64,000 nt of DNA from Dipteris shenzhenensis (lineage: Eukaryota > Polypodiophyta > Polypodiopsida > Gleicheniales). The stretch lies in the NCBI GenBank assembly GCA_047967505.1, contig CM106539.1. One strand, written 5' to 3'. Shown piece by piece: positions 23,860 to 33,866 of the stretch. The position numbers were made by a program, and so were the translations under genes. Position 1 is the first letter of the stretch; the number at the start of each line of letters is the position of its first letter. Under the pieces are notes generated by a model. That model ran no database searches, had not been told where the DNA came from, and saw only the letters and a program-made list of their open reading frames with translations.

Positions 23860-24674
23860 TTTGGTCCTGGTAGCATCAGGGACATGCACAAAACAGTCAC
23901 ATACAAAAACTCTGAAATGTGCAACTGAAGGTTTCGTACCAGAAAATGCCTACAGTGGAGTCATCCCGTTCACAGCCTTCGTGTAGCTACGATTGAGAAT
24001 GTAAACTAAAGTGTGACATGCTTCAGCCGAGAAAGTCTTTGGCAAATCCTTCCCTTTCATCATACTCCGGCCCATTTCACAGATGACATGCATCTTCGTT
24101 CTGCTACTCCATTTTGCTATGATGTATGTGGCAGGGGTTTCTACCTCTTGATTCCATGACTTTTGTAGTAACTTTCGAATTCAGTCGATGTGAACTCTCC
24201 ACCTCTGTCTGATCTTAGCTTCTTCACCTTCCTCCCCGATTCTTTCTCAACCATTGCATGCCATTCTTTGAACCTACTGAAAGCCTCATCTTTCGTCTTC
24301 AGGAAGTATATCCATATCCTTCTACTATAGTCGTCGATCAGCGTCATGAAGTAGAAGGAACCACCCAAAGCTTCCGTCTCCATCTTTTTGCAGAGGTCCA
24401 TGTGAATGAGCTCTAGAGGAGCCTTTGCCCTGCTAGCCTCTTTAGGAAAGGGCTGTTGATGCTACTTGCCCATCATGCAAGCTTCACATACATCGGGCAG
24501 ATCTAAAATTTCTGATAGGTCTGCAATCATTCCACTTTTATGCATCTCCTTCAAAGAACTAAGGTTTACATGACCAAACCTCTCATGCCACAGCTTAGTG
24601 TTCTTCACATCCGCTCGAGCACTGAAAGCTGAGAGTTCATAAATGTTGTTACACTGTGTGCCTTTACCAATGAC
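23860..24674 (-). pseudogene. Copia integrase (downstream of nested insertion)
   Basis: Minus-strand coding with frame breaks. The HHCC segment is at about 24600-24470. The core has HMDLCKK, where the first catalytic Asp is present, and LRSDRGGEFTSTEF with the second Asp (24401-24141). After a break near 24140, NGVAER-type coding and an ILN/VNGMTP segment lead to the C-terminal VFVCDCFVHVPDATRT-like region, truncated at 23860. The left flank is gypsy LTR, the right flank the nested element. Confidence 0.82.
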
Positions 24675-24679
24675 CTTCC

Positions 24680-25069
24680 TGACAAAACATGTGTGCCTCA
24701 GGATCTATGGAGCACTCTAAGGTGGATGGAACCTATGTGGAAACATGATGAAGAGAGTGCTCATGACATGTATCTCAAGTCAATTAGGTTCCAAGATAGA
24801 TTAGCTTGGACTCATAAAAAGAATCTTGAGATAGTGCAAAGTGCTTGATATACATTCCTTCAAATGAACCTCCCTTTTATAGGTGAGGGTACTTACATCC
24901 ATTTGCTTGCTCACATGTGGGATATCTCCTCCATGCCATGTGGCAGCTTACCCTTTGCTCATACCTTTGCTCTACATGTGCTCATGGCACCATATCTCTC
25001 AACACCTCCCCTTGGTGCCATAATCCTTTGGCTACTGCAAGGTGGTCAGATGTGAGTTACATTCCATCA
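24680..25069 (-). repeat. 3' LTR of the non-autonomous element
   Basis: 390 bp, from TGACAAAACATGTG to ACATTCCATCA. Its left-hand target duplication is CTTCC. Its right end lies inside a tandem array of polypurine-like units. Confidence 0.92.
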
Positions 25070-25190
25070 CCTCCCCTTAGTGCATGCATTGCTACTTAAG
25101 GTGGTCAAGTGTGGCTTTTACATGTCAATACCTCCCCTGGGTGCTTTCATAGCTACTCTCAGGTGGTCAGGTTTGATTACAAAACATAAT
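25003..25190 (-). repeat. Three 61-65 bp units spanning the LTR/interior boundary
   Basis: CACCTCCCCTTGG-like starts recur at 25003, 25068 and 25129, each followed about 40 bp later by AGGTGGTCAG. On the minus strand each unit carries AGGGGAGG. The middle one is the polypurine tract that abuts the LTR; the others lie inside the LTR and in the interior. Confidence 0.8.
25070..25080 (-). promoter_or_regulatory. Polypurine tract of the non-autonomous element
   Basis: The minus strand reads CTAAGGGGAGG immediately before the 3' LTR. Confidence 0.82.
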
Positions 25191-25217
25191 AGGCAAGGTT
25201 GGCAAGGTTTTTGCTTT

Positions 25218-25634
25218 TCAATACATTCCATTGATGTCACCTTTTGGCTCATGGCTTGATGACGACTCGTTTGCTTCTTTGCTTGTTGTAGCTACCTGCA
25301 TGATGCTTTGTTCTACCATATGCCTTGATGCTTTATGTGTGGATGCCATGCTTTCTGCTATGGTCATCTCATGCACTTGTACTTTCGGCTTGCTTTTTAC
25401 ATCGATGTTTGCATTCATGCTTTGCTTTTCCAATGGTTGCAAAGGTCTTACCAATTGATTTCTTTCAATATTGGCAGTGTCTAATTGCATACAATGATTC
25501 TGACATGACAGGTGCGTAGAGCTTGAAAAGACGATCACTTTTCCTTTTTGGAGCGTGTGCAAATTCTTCCTGGATTGCAAGTTATATCTTGTCAAAGGTT
25601 TTGTGAAGAAGAAGGAGCCTTGATGATGTGCCAT
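25218..25634 (-). CDS. 138-codon open frame in the non-autonomous element
   Basis: An open frame near the 3' end of the interior starts at 25634 with MAHHQGSFFF and ends at 25218. The predicted product is hydrophilic, rich in Ser, Lys, His and Met, with no motif of Gag, protease or RT that I recognise. It is the longest frame in the interior. It may be a scrap of an ancestral gene or a chance frame; there is no evidence that it is translated. Confidence 0.3.
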   Translation of the reverse strand: MAHHQGSFFFTKPLTRYNLQSRKNLHTLQKGKVIVFSSSTHLSCQNHCMQLDTANIERNQLVRPLQPLEKQSMNANIDVKSKPKVQVHEMTIAESMASTHKASRHMVEQSIMQVATTSKEANESSSSHEPKGDINGMY

Positions 25635-25639
25635 AGGGA

Positions 25640-27061
25640 TTCACATGCTGAATTCCATACTGTGCTTAACAAGAGGCTGTGTGCTTAGAAGGCACTGCTG
25701 ACTGTGCATGCTTATGTGGCATAACTAACCTTAACTTTAACCATGGTGGGTTAAGTTCACTAGACCCTGATTGAGCCTTATCTGCCAGGTGGCAAAATTT
25801 TGACCAAGGAACATTAAACTAAACCTACGTTTAACCACAGTTTGGTTCCACCACGTGGCTTTTTGAGAACCTTAGGAATTGTGGACAAGCTGAGAAACAG
25901 AGATGGCACATCGTCGCTGAGCTGTGTCTCGCTGTGATAAGGCGGTGGCCTTGTTGTACAGGGCTGGAGATAGGATGTTCGCTGGTGAAGGCTAGCTGTG
26001 ATAGAGCAGTAGAGGCTCACGTTGACGGAGATTTGAGCTCGGTTGGCTGCTGGTGTCGTTATGAAGCTCGTTGTGTAGGAGCGATTGGTTGGCTCGTGAA
26101 GCTATATATCATCTGAGTCACAGGTTGAGGCTGGAGAGGTTTGGCGTGGCTGGCCGTCCGTTGGCAGTCTGTGTAGAGCTCCTACCTCTAGAGCCTAGTT
26201 CGTCGATGGAGTCACTGGTCGTGTAGCTAGAGGCATCGTTAGATGATGGCAAGGCTTGGAGCTTACTGGCGGTCGGTTTTCGGTCCTTCTTTCCTCCCTA
26301 GCGATAGAGTCGTTGGATGCGTTCAAGCAGCGCTAGTTGCTGCTATCCCATTCGTGGGCGCTCAGGCTGAGGAAGCGACTAAGGCGGCAAGCAGGAGTCC
26401 GTGGGCTGATTGGCGATGGAAGCATGCTGTAGTTGCTAATCTTGCAGAGAGACACTTGAATAAAAAAGGCACATAAGAGCTCCGTTGAAGGAGATGGCTG
26501 ATGCGCGCTGAAGTTACGTGAGTAGAGTTCAATGGAGCCAGGAGAAGCCTTTGCTAGACTAGCCGATGCTGTGACGTGGGTTGGCAATGGCTGTTGCTGA
26601 TCCAAGAGCCGATGTTGGAGTCGAAGGCTTGTAGGAGCATCATGAGCTCTGGCTATGGTTGCCCACTTAACATGTCTGTGTGATCAGACCTTTGTTTCCA
26701 CGGGAGGCTGTAGTTTGCTTACATCAAAATATTCAGAGATAGTTTCATTGCCTTGAAATTTCAAGCAAATTTGCGCACTAAGTCCATCAAACTGAGGTCA
26801 ATCTGCAAAACATGCAAGCACTCTTTTCTCTCACTCGAATGAGGAAGAATTCTCTCACCGGAAGAGATAGAATGAACGGAAGTCTTCAACTCTCATGGAC
26901 GGAAATTCCTCAACAAGAAACACTCAAGTTCACAATGAACTCAACTCTCTAAATGAAGAACTCTTGAGATCTAAAACTAATCTTACATTCTAAAACTAAT
27001 CTAGGAATGGGAGCAATCCTAGTGAACTACTAATGAGGTAAACTAGGAAAGCTAAACCTAT
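25640..27061 (-). other. Non-coding interior of the non-autonomous element
   Basis: No retroelement domain is recognisable. The 25,850-26,650 part is richer in G and C and contains many TGGCTxG and GAGxCG phrases unlike its surroundings, suggesting captured foreign DNA. The part nearest the primer-binding site is AT-rich with AACTCTC/GAAGAAC phrases. Confidence 0.5.
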
Positions 27062-27073
27062 GCTCTGATACCA
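27062..27073 (-). promoter_or_regulatory. Primer-binding site (initiator Met tRNA type)
   Basis: The minus strand reads TGGTATCAGAGC directly after the 5' LTR, the usual complement of the plant initiator methionine tRNA 3' end. Confidence 0.9.
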
Positions 27074-27463
27074 TGACAAAACATGTGTGCCTCAGGATCT
27101 ATGGAGCACTCTAAGGTGGATGGAACCTATGTGGAAACATGATGAAGAGAGTGCTCATGACATGTATCTCAAGTCAATTAGGTTCCAAGATAGATTAGCT
27201 TGGACTCATAAAAAGAATCTTGAGATAGTGCAAAGTGCTTGATATACATTCCTTCAAATGAACCTCCCTTTTATAGGTGAGGGTACTTACATCCATTTGC
27301 TTGCTCACATGTGGGATATCTCCTCCATGCCATGTGGCAGCTTACCCTTTGCTCATACCTTTGCTCTACATGTGCTCATGGCACCATATCTCTCAACACC
27401 TCCCCTTGGTGCCATAATCCTTTGGCTACTGCAAGGTGGTCAGATGTGAGTTACATTCCATCA
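27074..27463 (-). repeat. 5' LTR of the non-autonomous element
   Basis: 390 bp, matching 24680-25069 without a difference I can see. A TATA box (CCTATAAAAGGG, minus strand, 27266-27277) supports transcription leftwards. Confidence 0.92.
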
Positions 27464-27468
27464 CTTCC

Positions 27469-27790
27469 CTTGAAGATCCAGGATCTGTGCACCATTCTTA
27501 TCGAATTGAACTTTGAGGTCCCAATCCATGATCGCAGAAACTGACAACAACTTCCTCTTGATATCTGGCACATAAAGAACATCGGACAACTGTTTTACAA
27601 CTCCATCTGGCTTGAGAGCAATCATACCTTTTTCTTTTGTTGGACATTTTGCATCATTGCCGATTGCTACCATGATGTCATTCCCTACCGGCTGTAGAGA
27701 GGTATACCAATCCTTCCGACTGGTCATGTGGCACGATGCACCACTGTCAATGATCCAAGGTTCATCCGCAGGTACATGAACTACCTCCAT
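27469..27790 (-). pseudogene. Copia protease (upstream of nested insertion)
   Basis: The minus-strand frame carries EPWIIDSGASCHMTSRKDW with the protease active site, and VLYVPDIKRKLLSVSA. It runs unbroken to the nested element's target duplication at 27464-27468. The match to 10265-10560 is close along the whole length. Confidence 0.85.
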
Positions 27791-28666
27791 GCGAATCTCT
27801 TCGATTGCTACGAATAGCTCTATTGGTACTGCTTGCGTGCTGTTGCTGGACTCTTTCTCTACTCCATTCTTCTCATCTGCAATCTTCTTTCGGCACTCAT
27901 TCTACTTGTGCCCTGCCTTGTTGCAATAGAAGCACTTGATCTTCTTCTTTCTCTTTTTATCATCAGAATAAGATGGGTTACCAAAGTCCTCACCCTTACC
28001 TTTCTTTGATCCCGTCCGGAAAGCCAAATCTTCTCCAGTCCTTATCTTTTGATGCATCTCCTCCTCTAGAAGCATCGCACTTAAATCCTTAAAGTTGAGG
28101 GACAGATTTTTGATCTACGTATTCAGCGCCATAACAAGACCATCGTACTTTGGTGGGAGAATCCATATGCATGTTCGTGCTAGATTCTTGTTGGTTATGG
28201 TAATGCCAATCGCAGTCATCTGATCGTGCATATTCTTCACCCTGGTGATGAACTTCTCTACTGCTTAAGACTCAAACAACTTCTCGTTCACGAGTTGAGT
28301 CTCCAGATTCTAAATCCACATCTGATTCATGGTCTCATACTGATTTTTCAAGACCGTCCATGCCTCCTCCGCTGTGGTGACATGTTGAATTAACACCATG
28401 ATGGAATCACTAACACTGCAGACAATAGAACACAGTGCATCTGCATTTCTTCTTGTCCATGCGAGAATCTCATCCACAGTTGTTATTATCTGTTGGGCTA
28501 GATCCGATCTCGGAAGTGGCCTCACGTCCACCCTAGTAGCAGTGTCCCAAAGCTCATATGCGCTTAGGATGGTCTTCATCTTGAACTTCCAGAGAGGATA
28601 GTTAGAGCCGTCCAACTTTTCGCTTTCGCTGAACGGTGGGATTCGTAGTCTTGCGGGCTGGACCAT
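27791..28666 (-). pseudogene. Copia Gag with zinc knuckle
   Basis: The Gag start is at 28666 (MVQPARLRIPPFSESEKLDG), 71 bp downstream of the LTR. The KLDGSNYPLWKFKMK segment is the typical copia Gag opening, and residues 1-118 are open to about 28310. A stop then interrupts the frame, but Gag coding continues to a CX2CX4HX4C knuckle (CFYCNKAGHK...C) at about 27940-27895. One stop falls within the knuckle region. Gag forms the particle around the RNA. Confidence 0.85.
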
Positions 28667-28724
28667 CTCTCACAATCTGCTCGCAAACAGAAACACACTA
28701 CCAAATCTTCTTGCTAGAGTCTAG

Positions 28725-28736
28725 GCTCTAATACCA
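28725..28736 (-). promoter_or_regulatory. Copia primer-binding site
   Basis: The minus strand reads TGGTATTAGAGC right after the LTR, one base different from the standard initiator Met tRNA complement. Confidence 0.88.
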
Positions 28737-29451
28737 TGTAAGAAAGTAATACGTCTTTGTTCAACAGATGACAGGATCTCTTACGCAAGAGAGAAAACAA
28801 GAAAAATTTGATTACTATAAACTGATACAATAGATGGCGCTGTCTCCCAACTGTGCGTTGCTGTGAAAGAAGCTTCGATGGCATGCTGGAAATAGTCGAA
28901 GACGGAGGCTAGATGCTAAGGAATCAGGCTTGTTGTAGCCAATGAGGAAATGGGCTTCACGAGCTTGCTCTTATATAGCCACCAGTCGTAGTCGATTAGG
29001 CTCAATTGGTGGCCGACCCAGTCTGCCCAAAACGATCGACTAGGGGTCAGTCCCGAAATAGGCCACTGACCATACAATAGAACCGGTGCACAAAATAGAG
29101 CAACTAACCTACGGTCTCCGTTCAGCCCACAGCCATCCGAGATCATCTGAGGCTCCAAACAGGCCCCGCAACTCGAGAGTGGTGGGCTGCCCCGGGAAAT
29201 GGTCTATCTACCCTCAGTGCAGTCAGTCAAGGGATGCCTTTCTACACTTGCATGTAGCCTAGTTGGCGGTGTGCCAACTCTATCTGAAGCCATCCAGCCA
29301 TCAGGCCATACATGGCCCCCATGTAGTGTCCAAACCAGGACCTACCAGATAACCGAGCTACTCAAATGCCTGCTCCTCATATGGGAAGCTTACAAGTAGA
29401 GTTCGCTAGTTCCCACGTAGTTACATGAGAGTGGAGCATTGATATCTAACA
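28737..29451 (-). repeat. Copia 5' LTR (715 bp)
   Basis: Begins TGTAAGAAAGTAAT, ends GATATCTAACA. Aligns with 7064-7792 throughout. TATA-like ATATAAGAGC at 28968-28977 (minus strand). Confidence 0.9.
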
Positions 29452-29779
29452 AAAACTGCCTTAAGATCCAAAGCTCGCTTAATCCTGTCATTTGCTACCT
29501 TGGATACTTATCTTCGACGCCTTGTTTCACCAATTGAATTCCCTCCTTGTTCATCACTAAGTGTATATCTAGGTTGGCTCACTAACACCTCAGTGGATGC
29601 ATCGCTTTCTATGCAATCCAACTCTAGCATGTAGCCACCTTTGTTAAGATTGTCAACCTCAACTTGACTCAAAGTAGTGCCATGTGCAACATAGCAATGC
29701 CCAAGAGGCAAAGATGGTGGGTTGAGAATAGCTTTGTTCAAGTGCCAGAATCTAGTCCAGAGTATTGCCATCCAACGGC
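29452..29779 (-). other. Unassigned stretch with an 87-codon frame
   Basis: A minus-strand frame (29508-29771) ends in a short arginine run and is followed, after one stop, by KVANDRIKRALDL. I do not recognise it. It lies between two unrelated copia elements and may be a scrap of the original insertion target. Confidence 0.3.
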
Positions 29780-29799
29780 AACTTCCAACACTGGAAGTA

Positions 29800-30345
29800 C
29801 TTTAGTCCTACTTGGTGAAGAACTCAGGACTCAGGCAATTCAAGCACGTAAAGGTCATTCTAATGATCAGGCATTCACAGCTTCAAATTGAAGCAGAGGC
29901 AAAGGTAGAGGTAAATCATATCAGAAAAGTGGTCATCATCAGCAACAAAATCAAAGTCAGCATTAACGTGAGCATCAGCATCATCCTCAACAACATCAAA
30001 ATCAACAAAGAGGAAATCATTCCAATCAAGGAAGATTCCAAGGACGAGGGAATGCATCCACCAATGTGTCAAACATTCAGTGTAACTAGTGTCACAAGTT
30101 TGGACACTATGAAAGAGATTGCCACAAGAAGTAGTACGACCAAGGTGGTCAATCCAACGGTAATCGAGGGAATTCTCAAGGTAGAGGAAATCATCGTGGT
30201 GGACATTCTAGTCACAGTCATTTTGCAAATGAACATGGAAATATGTTTCTTGCAAGCGAGGAATTACATCAGACTACTACAATGCACCTAGAAACTGATT
30301 TCAATCCCAAAGAGGATTTCAGCTATCAAGTCGACCAAGTGGAAT
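29800..30345 (+). pseudogene. Copia Gag C-terminal part with zinc knuckle
   Basis: Plus-strand coding shows SNDQAFTASN, a Gln/His/Asn-rich basic stretch, then CNxCHKFGHYERDCHKK at about 30078-30130. The knuckle spacing is CX2CX4HX4C, with a stop between the first two cysteines. A Gly/Arg/His-rich tail follows. Stops interrupt it repeatedly. Confidence 0.8.
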
Positions 30346-30750
30346 AGGGTCCTTGGTACATCGATAGTGGTGCATCATCTCATATGACAAATCATCAGGA
30401 ATGGTTCATAGAAATGAAGCCATTAGAAGGATAGAAAAATGTCATCTATACAGTAGACAATACACTGAATCCAGTCCAAGGGACAGGTGTTATCCCTATG
30501 AACAATTTCACTAGTACAAAAGGATTAGTGAAAGATGTGCTATATGTTCCGAAGCTCAGCAAGAACCTTTTGTCAGTAGGTCAAATGACAGAACATAATT
30601 ACAATGTCATCTTCGACGGTGATGAATGCACTATCAGAGACAAATCCAAAAGATGTCAGGTAGTAGCAAAATGTGTCAAAGAAGGACGCTTATACAGAAT
30701 ACTAGCTACAATACCAGATAAGCATGCCATGTCAGCTCAACCGCAATAGA
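30346..30750 (+). pseudogene. Copia protease
   Basis: WYIDSGASSHMTNH at about 30355-30395 is the active site. LYVPKLSKNLLSVGQM follows at about 30540. An open frame runs 30498-30749. There is one internal stop after the active site (at about 30433). Confidence 0.85.
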
Positions 30751-31890
30751 TGCCACTATCTGCAAAATGGCACAAGAGATATGGTCATGTCAACTTCAAG
30801 TACTTGTTAGATCTCAAGAATCAAAATATGACAATTGGAATTCCGAAGCTACAGTTTCTTGGAAAAGTTTGTGAAGCATGCTGCTTCGACAAACAATAAC
30901 CAACTTTGTTAGAAGTACCTCTCGTGCACGAGGTAATCTTGATTTGATACATATAGATGTACGGGTTATGCCCATACCTGCAGCATCAATGGTTCACTTT
31001 ATTACTTAACCTTCATCAATGACTATAGCAGATATTGTTGGGTCTACTTTCTAAAAGAGAAATCTGAAGTGTTTTCCAAATTTCAAGAATTCAAAGCCAT
31101 GGTAGAAAACCAAACAGGCAGAAAGATCAAGGTCATGAGATCAGATAGAGGAGGTGAATACATGTCTTCAGCATTCATGAACTTTTGCAAAAGTCATGGC
31201 ATACGAAGACAATTCACATGTGCAGATACTCAGGAGTAGAATGCAAGAGCTGAAAGGAAGAATGGGACTTTAGCAGACAGTGCTAGAGCAATGCTTGGTG
31301 AAAAGCATCTTCCGAATCAATATTGGGCAGAAGCAATAGCCACTGCAAACTATTTGCTTAATCAACTTCCTACCAAACTGATACAAGGTATGACTCCTTA
31401 TGAAGCATTTACTAGACACAAGCCACACGTTTGGCATCTCTGCATATTTGGTTGCATAGCATGTGCTCACATACATGATGATCATTGAAGGAAATTGGAT
31501 GGAAAGTCATGCAAATGCATCATGGTTGGCTATAGTGAAGAAAGCAAAGCATACAAATTGTATGATCCCATCAACCGTAAAGTCATTATCTCTAGAGATG
31601 TAATCTTTGATGAGGAATCAGAATGGAAAACCTCACCTACACAGGAGATAGAAGCATCGACTTCATAGTCATCTATAGAACAGGTTGATGAAGAAGAGCA
31701 AGAATTGCCAGCAACACCCCAAGCAAAGCCACAACAGCTCAGACGGTCTACTAGGGAAAGTAGACCTCCAACCAGATTGACATATGCTCAGAAAGGCAAA
31801 GCAATTCAGGTGGAAACCACCAACTATGCTCTTATGACTACCATCATGGCTACAAAAGAGCCAGTTACTTTGAAGATGCAGTAGACAAGC
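30751..31890 (+). pseudogene. Copia integrase
   Basis: The zinc-binding KWHKRYGHVNF...CEACCFDKQ lies at 30765-30895. After a frameshifted stretch at about 30930-31020 the core resumes with [17 protein letters not shown], then [15 protein letters not shown] with the second catalytic Asp (about 31140) and NARAERKNGTLADSARAML with the Glu (about 31240-31290). The C-terminal part has TPYEAFTRHKPHVWHLCIFG and KCIMVGYSEESKAYKLYDP to about 31620, then a Pro/Gln-rich linker. The first catalytic Asp falls in the damaged part. It is non-functional through stops at about 31237 and 31487 and others. Confidence 0.85.
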
Positions 31891-32760
31891 CAGAATGGCA
31901 AACTGCTATGAATGAAGAAATGGATGCTTTGTATAAGAATAATACTTGGGAATTATGTGACCTTCCACTAGGAAAGAAGGCCATAGCAAACAAATGGGTA
32001 TACAAAGTGAAGTACAATCTAGATGGCAGTATTCAAAGATACAAAGCCAGATTAGTTGCAAAAGGATTTGCACAACAATATGGTCAAGACTATGATGAGA
32101 CTTATGCTCCAGTAGCAAAGATGGATTCCATACAGTTCTTGATATCACTAGCAACACTCAACAAATGGAATGTGTATCAGCTTGATGTCAAGAATGCATT
32201 TCTCAATGGTTATCTAGATGAGGAAATCTACATGCTCAACAACTAGGAGGTTATGTTGAACCAGGAAAGGACAATAAGGTTTGCCATCTCAAGAAAAGTC
32301 TCTACGGCTTAAGGCAAGCACCCAAAAGTTGGCACAGCAGAATTGACAAGTATTTTGTTGATCTAGGATACATGAAGTCCAATGCTGATCATACTCTCTC
32401 CTACAAAGTTCAAGGGGAAGACATTACTATTGCACTTTTGTACGTAGATGATCTGATTACGATAGGAAGCAAGGATAGCTTCATCAGAAAATTGAAACAA
32501 GACTTATCTATAGAGTTCGACATGAAAAATCTTGGACTTATGCACTATTGCCTTGGAATTGAGTTCTAGAGAGATTCAGATAGCACATTCATGAGTCAGC
32601 TCAAGTATGTTGACAGTCTCCTAAAGAAGTTTCATATGGCAGATTGCAAGATTGCAGCCACTCCCATGGAACAGAGTTTGAAACTTACTAAAGATTCAAA
32701 AAAGCCTACATTCAATGATAGATACTACAGGTAGCTCATCGGATCTCTTATATATCTGAC
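31891..32760 (+). pseudogene. Copia reverse transcriptase
   Basis: WQTAMNEEMDALYKNNTWEL and KWVYKVKYNLDGSIQRYKAR open the domain (31891-32050), followed by DETYAPVAKMDSIQFL and QLDVKNAFLNGYLDEEIYM. A frameshift lies at about 32240. KKSLYGLRQAPKSWH and the catalytic LLYVDDLITIGS (about 32435-32470) are intact. A stop at about 32567 and others disable the frame. Confidence 0.88.
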
Positions 32761-33400
32761 AATCACATGGCCAAATATTTGTTATGCAATAAGCTCACTA
32801 GCACAGTTTATGGCAAATCCAAAACAATCTCACTGGTATGCAACCAAAAGAGTCTTGAGATACATCAGAGGTACAAGACAATTTGGGATAGAATACAAAG
32901 GAAGTCGTCCACGGTTGCATGGACACTATGACAGTGACTATGGTAAAGATCATGAGACCAGGAGATCGACAAAGGGATATGCATTTTTTCTTGGTCAAGG
33001 TGCTATATCATGGTTGTCAAACAAACAGCCAACTGTTTCTTTGTCTTTGACTGAAGCAGAATATAGGGCACTCACTACAGGTACATGTGAGGCTATATGG
33101 CTCAAAAGACTATTGTCAGAAACATATTAATTTGATGAGTCAAAGCCAACAACAATATATTGTGATAATCAATCGGCTCAAGCATTGGCCAAAAATCTAA
33201 TATATCACTCCAGGACAAAGCACATTGATGTCAGAGAGCACTTCATTAGAGAAAGAGTGTTACTTGGTGACATCACACTGCAGCATTGTGATAGCAAAGA
33301 AAATGTTGCAGACATCTTTACCAAACCACTTGGTAAAGAGCTATTCGAGAAACACTGACTAGCTCTTGGTTTGACGCAGAGGAAGGACATTCCCATTAAA
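32761..33400 (+). pseudogene. Copia RNase H
   Basis: RVLRYIRGTRQFGIEY opens the region. The first catalytic Asp is in YDSDYG (about 32930), Glu in LTEAEYRAL (about 33050) and the next Asp in YCDNQSAQALAKN (about 33160). It ends with KHIDVREHFIRERV and VADIFTKPLGKELFEKH, the usual copia polyprotein end. A single stop lies at about 33128. Confidence 0.87.
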
Positions 33401-33485
33401 AAGGTGTGATGAAATGTAATGCTCAGTCCTTCTTCGATTCCCCAGAATCATCATCTTGAGGGAAGGCCTACTTCATGATGTTGAT

Positions 33486-33497
33486 CTTAAGGGAAGG
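33486..33497 (+). promoter_or_regulatory. Polypurine tract
   Basis: CTTAAGGGAAGG immediately precedes the TGTTGAGAG start of the 3' LTR. A near copy (CTTGAGGGAAGG) occurs 33 bp upstream. Confidence 0.8.
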
Positions 33498-33778
33498 TGT
33501 TGAGAGTTCACGCTCAACATCATGTGATCATGTGTGCATAGCACCATCACGTGATCATATGTGCATAGCACTAACCTTATAGAGTGCTATAAAGGAAAGG
33601 CTTAGATCCCCTAACCATAACCCTAAAAGGGTTTGTATATATTCTATTTTTTTGACTAAATCTAGTGTACAATTAGTCATTTGTGGTGTGCTCTCTAGCT
33701 GTGCCCTCTCTCCTCATCTCTACTCTTCTCCTCTCCCTCTTTATATTTTGTCATGCAATGGTCTGCAAGCTTTGAACA
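33498..33778 (+). repeat. 3' LTR of the plus-strand copia element
   Basis: Starts TGTTGAGAGTTCACGC. The right end, TTTGAACA at 33778, is a guess based on CA and the end of the pyrimidine-rich stretch. Contains a TATA-like GCTATAAAGG at 33586-33595 and a 27-bp near-duplication (ATCATGTGATCATGTGTGCATAGC) before it. No partner LTR is present. Confidence 0.65.
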
Positions 33779-33866
33779 CTAGAAGATATATAACTTTTGT
33801 TATTTTTTTGTAGTCATGCATCGAATCTGATTACTAGAAATTTCCACGGCAAAAAGTGGAACATAC

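Larger units (their letters stand above)
24680..27463 (-). mobile_element. Young non-autonomous LTR retrotransposon (2.8 kb)
   Basis: Two 390-bp LTRs (24680-25069 and 27074-27463), identical as far as I can read, both TG...CA, flanked by the 5-bp duplication CTTCC (24675-24679 and 27464-27468). A primer-binding site on the right and polypurine tract on the left show minus orientation. The 2.0 kb interior encodes no protease, RT, RNase H or integrase that I can find. Replication must depend on proteins of another element. Insertion into the copia integrase/protease junction split that element cleanly. Confidence 0.93.
23860..29451 (-). mobile_element. Copia element, 3' half lost, with nested insertion
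   Basis: Minus-strand member of the same family as the element at 7064-11282. From right to left: complete 5' LTR, primer-binding site, Gag, zinc knuckle, protease, then a nested LTR element (24680-27463), then integrase. It ends abruptly at 23860 against the clipped gypsy LTR. RT, RNase H and the 3' LTR are missing and were probably deleted in the same event that clipped the gypsy LTR. Confidence 0.88.
29780..33778 (+). mobile_element. Plus-strand copia element lacking a 5' LTR
   Basis: The domain order Gag end, protease, integrase, RT, RNase H, polypurine tract, 3' LTR is complete on the plus strand. No copy of the 3' LTR is found upstream, so the element is 5'-truncated within Gag. Its sequence differs from the other copia families here. 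It carries roughly a dozen stops and shifts, so it is older than the nested elements to the left. Confidence 0.85.
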
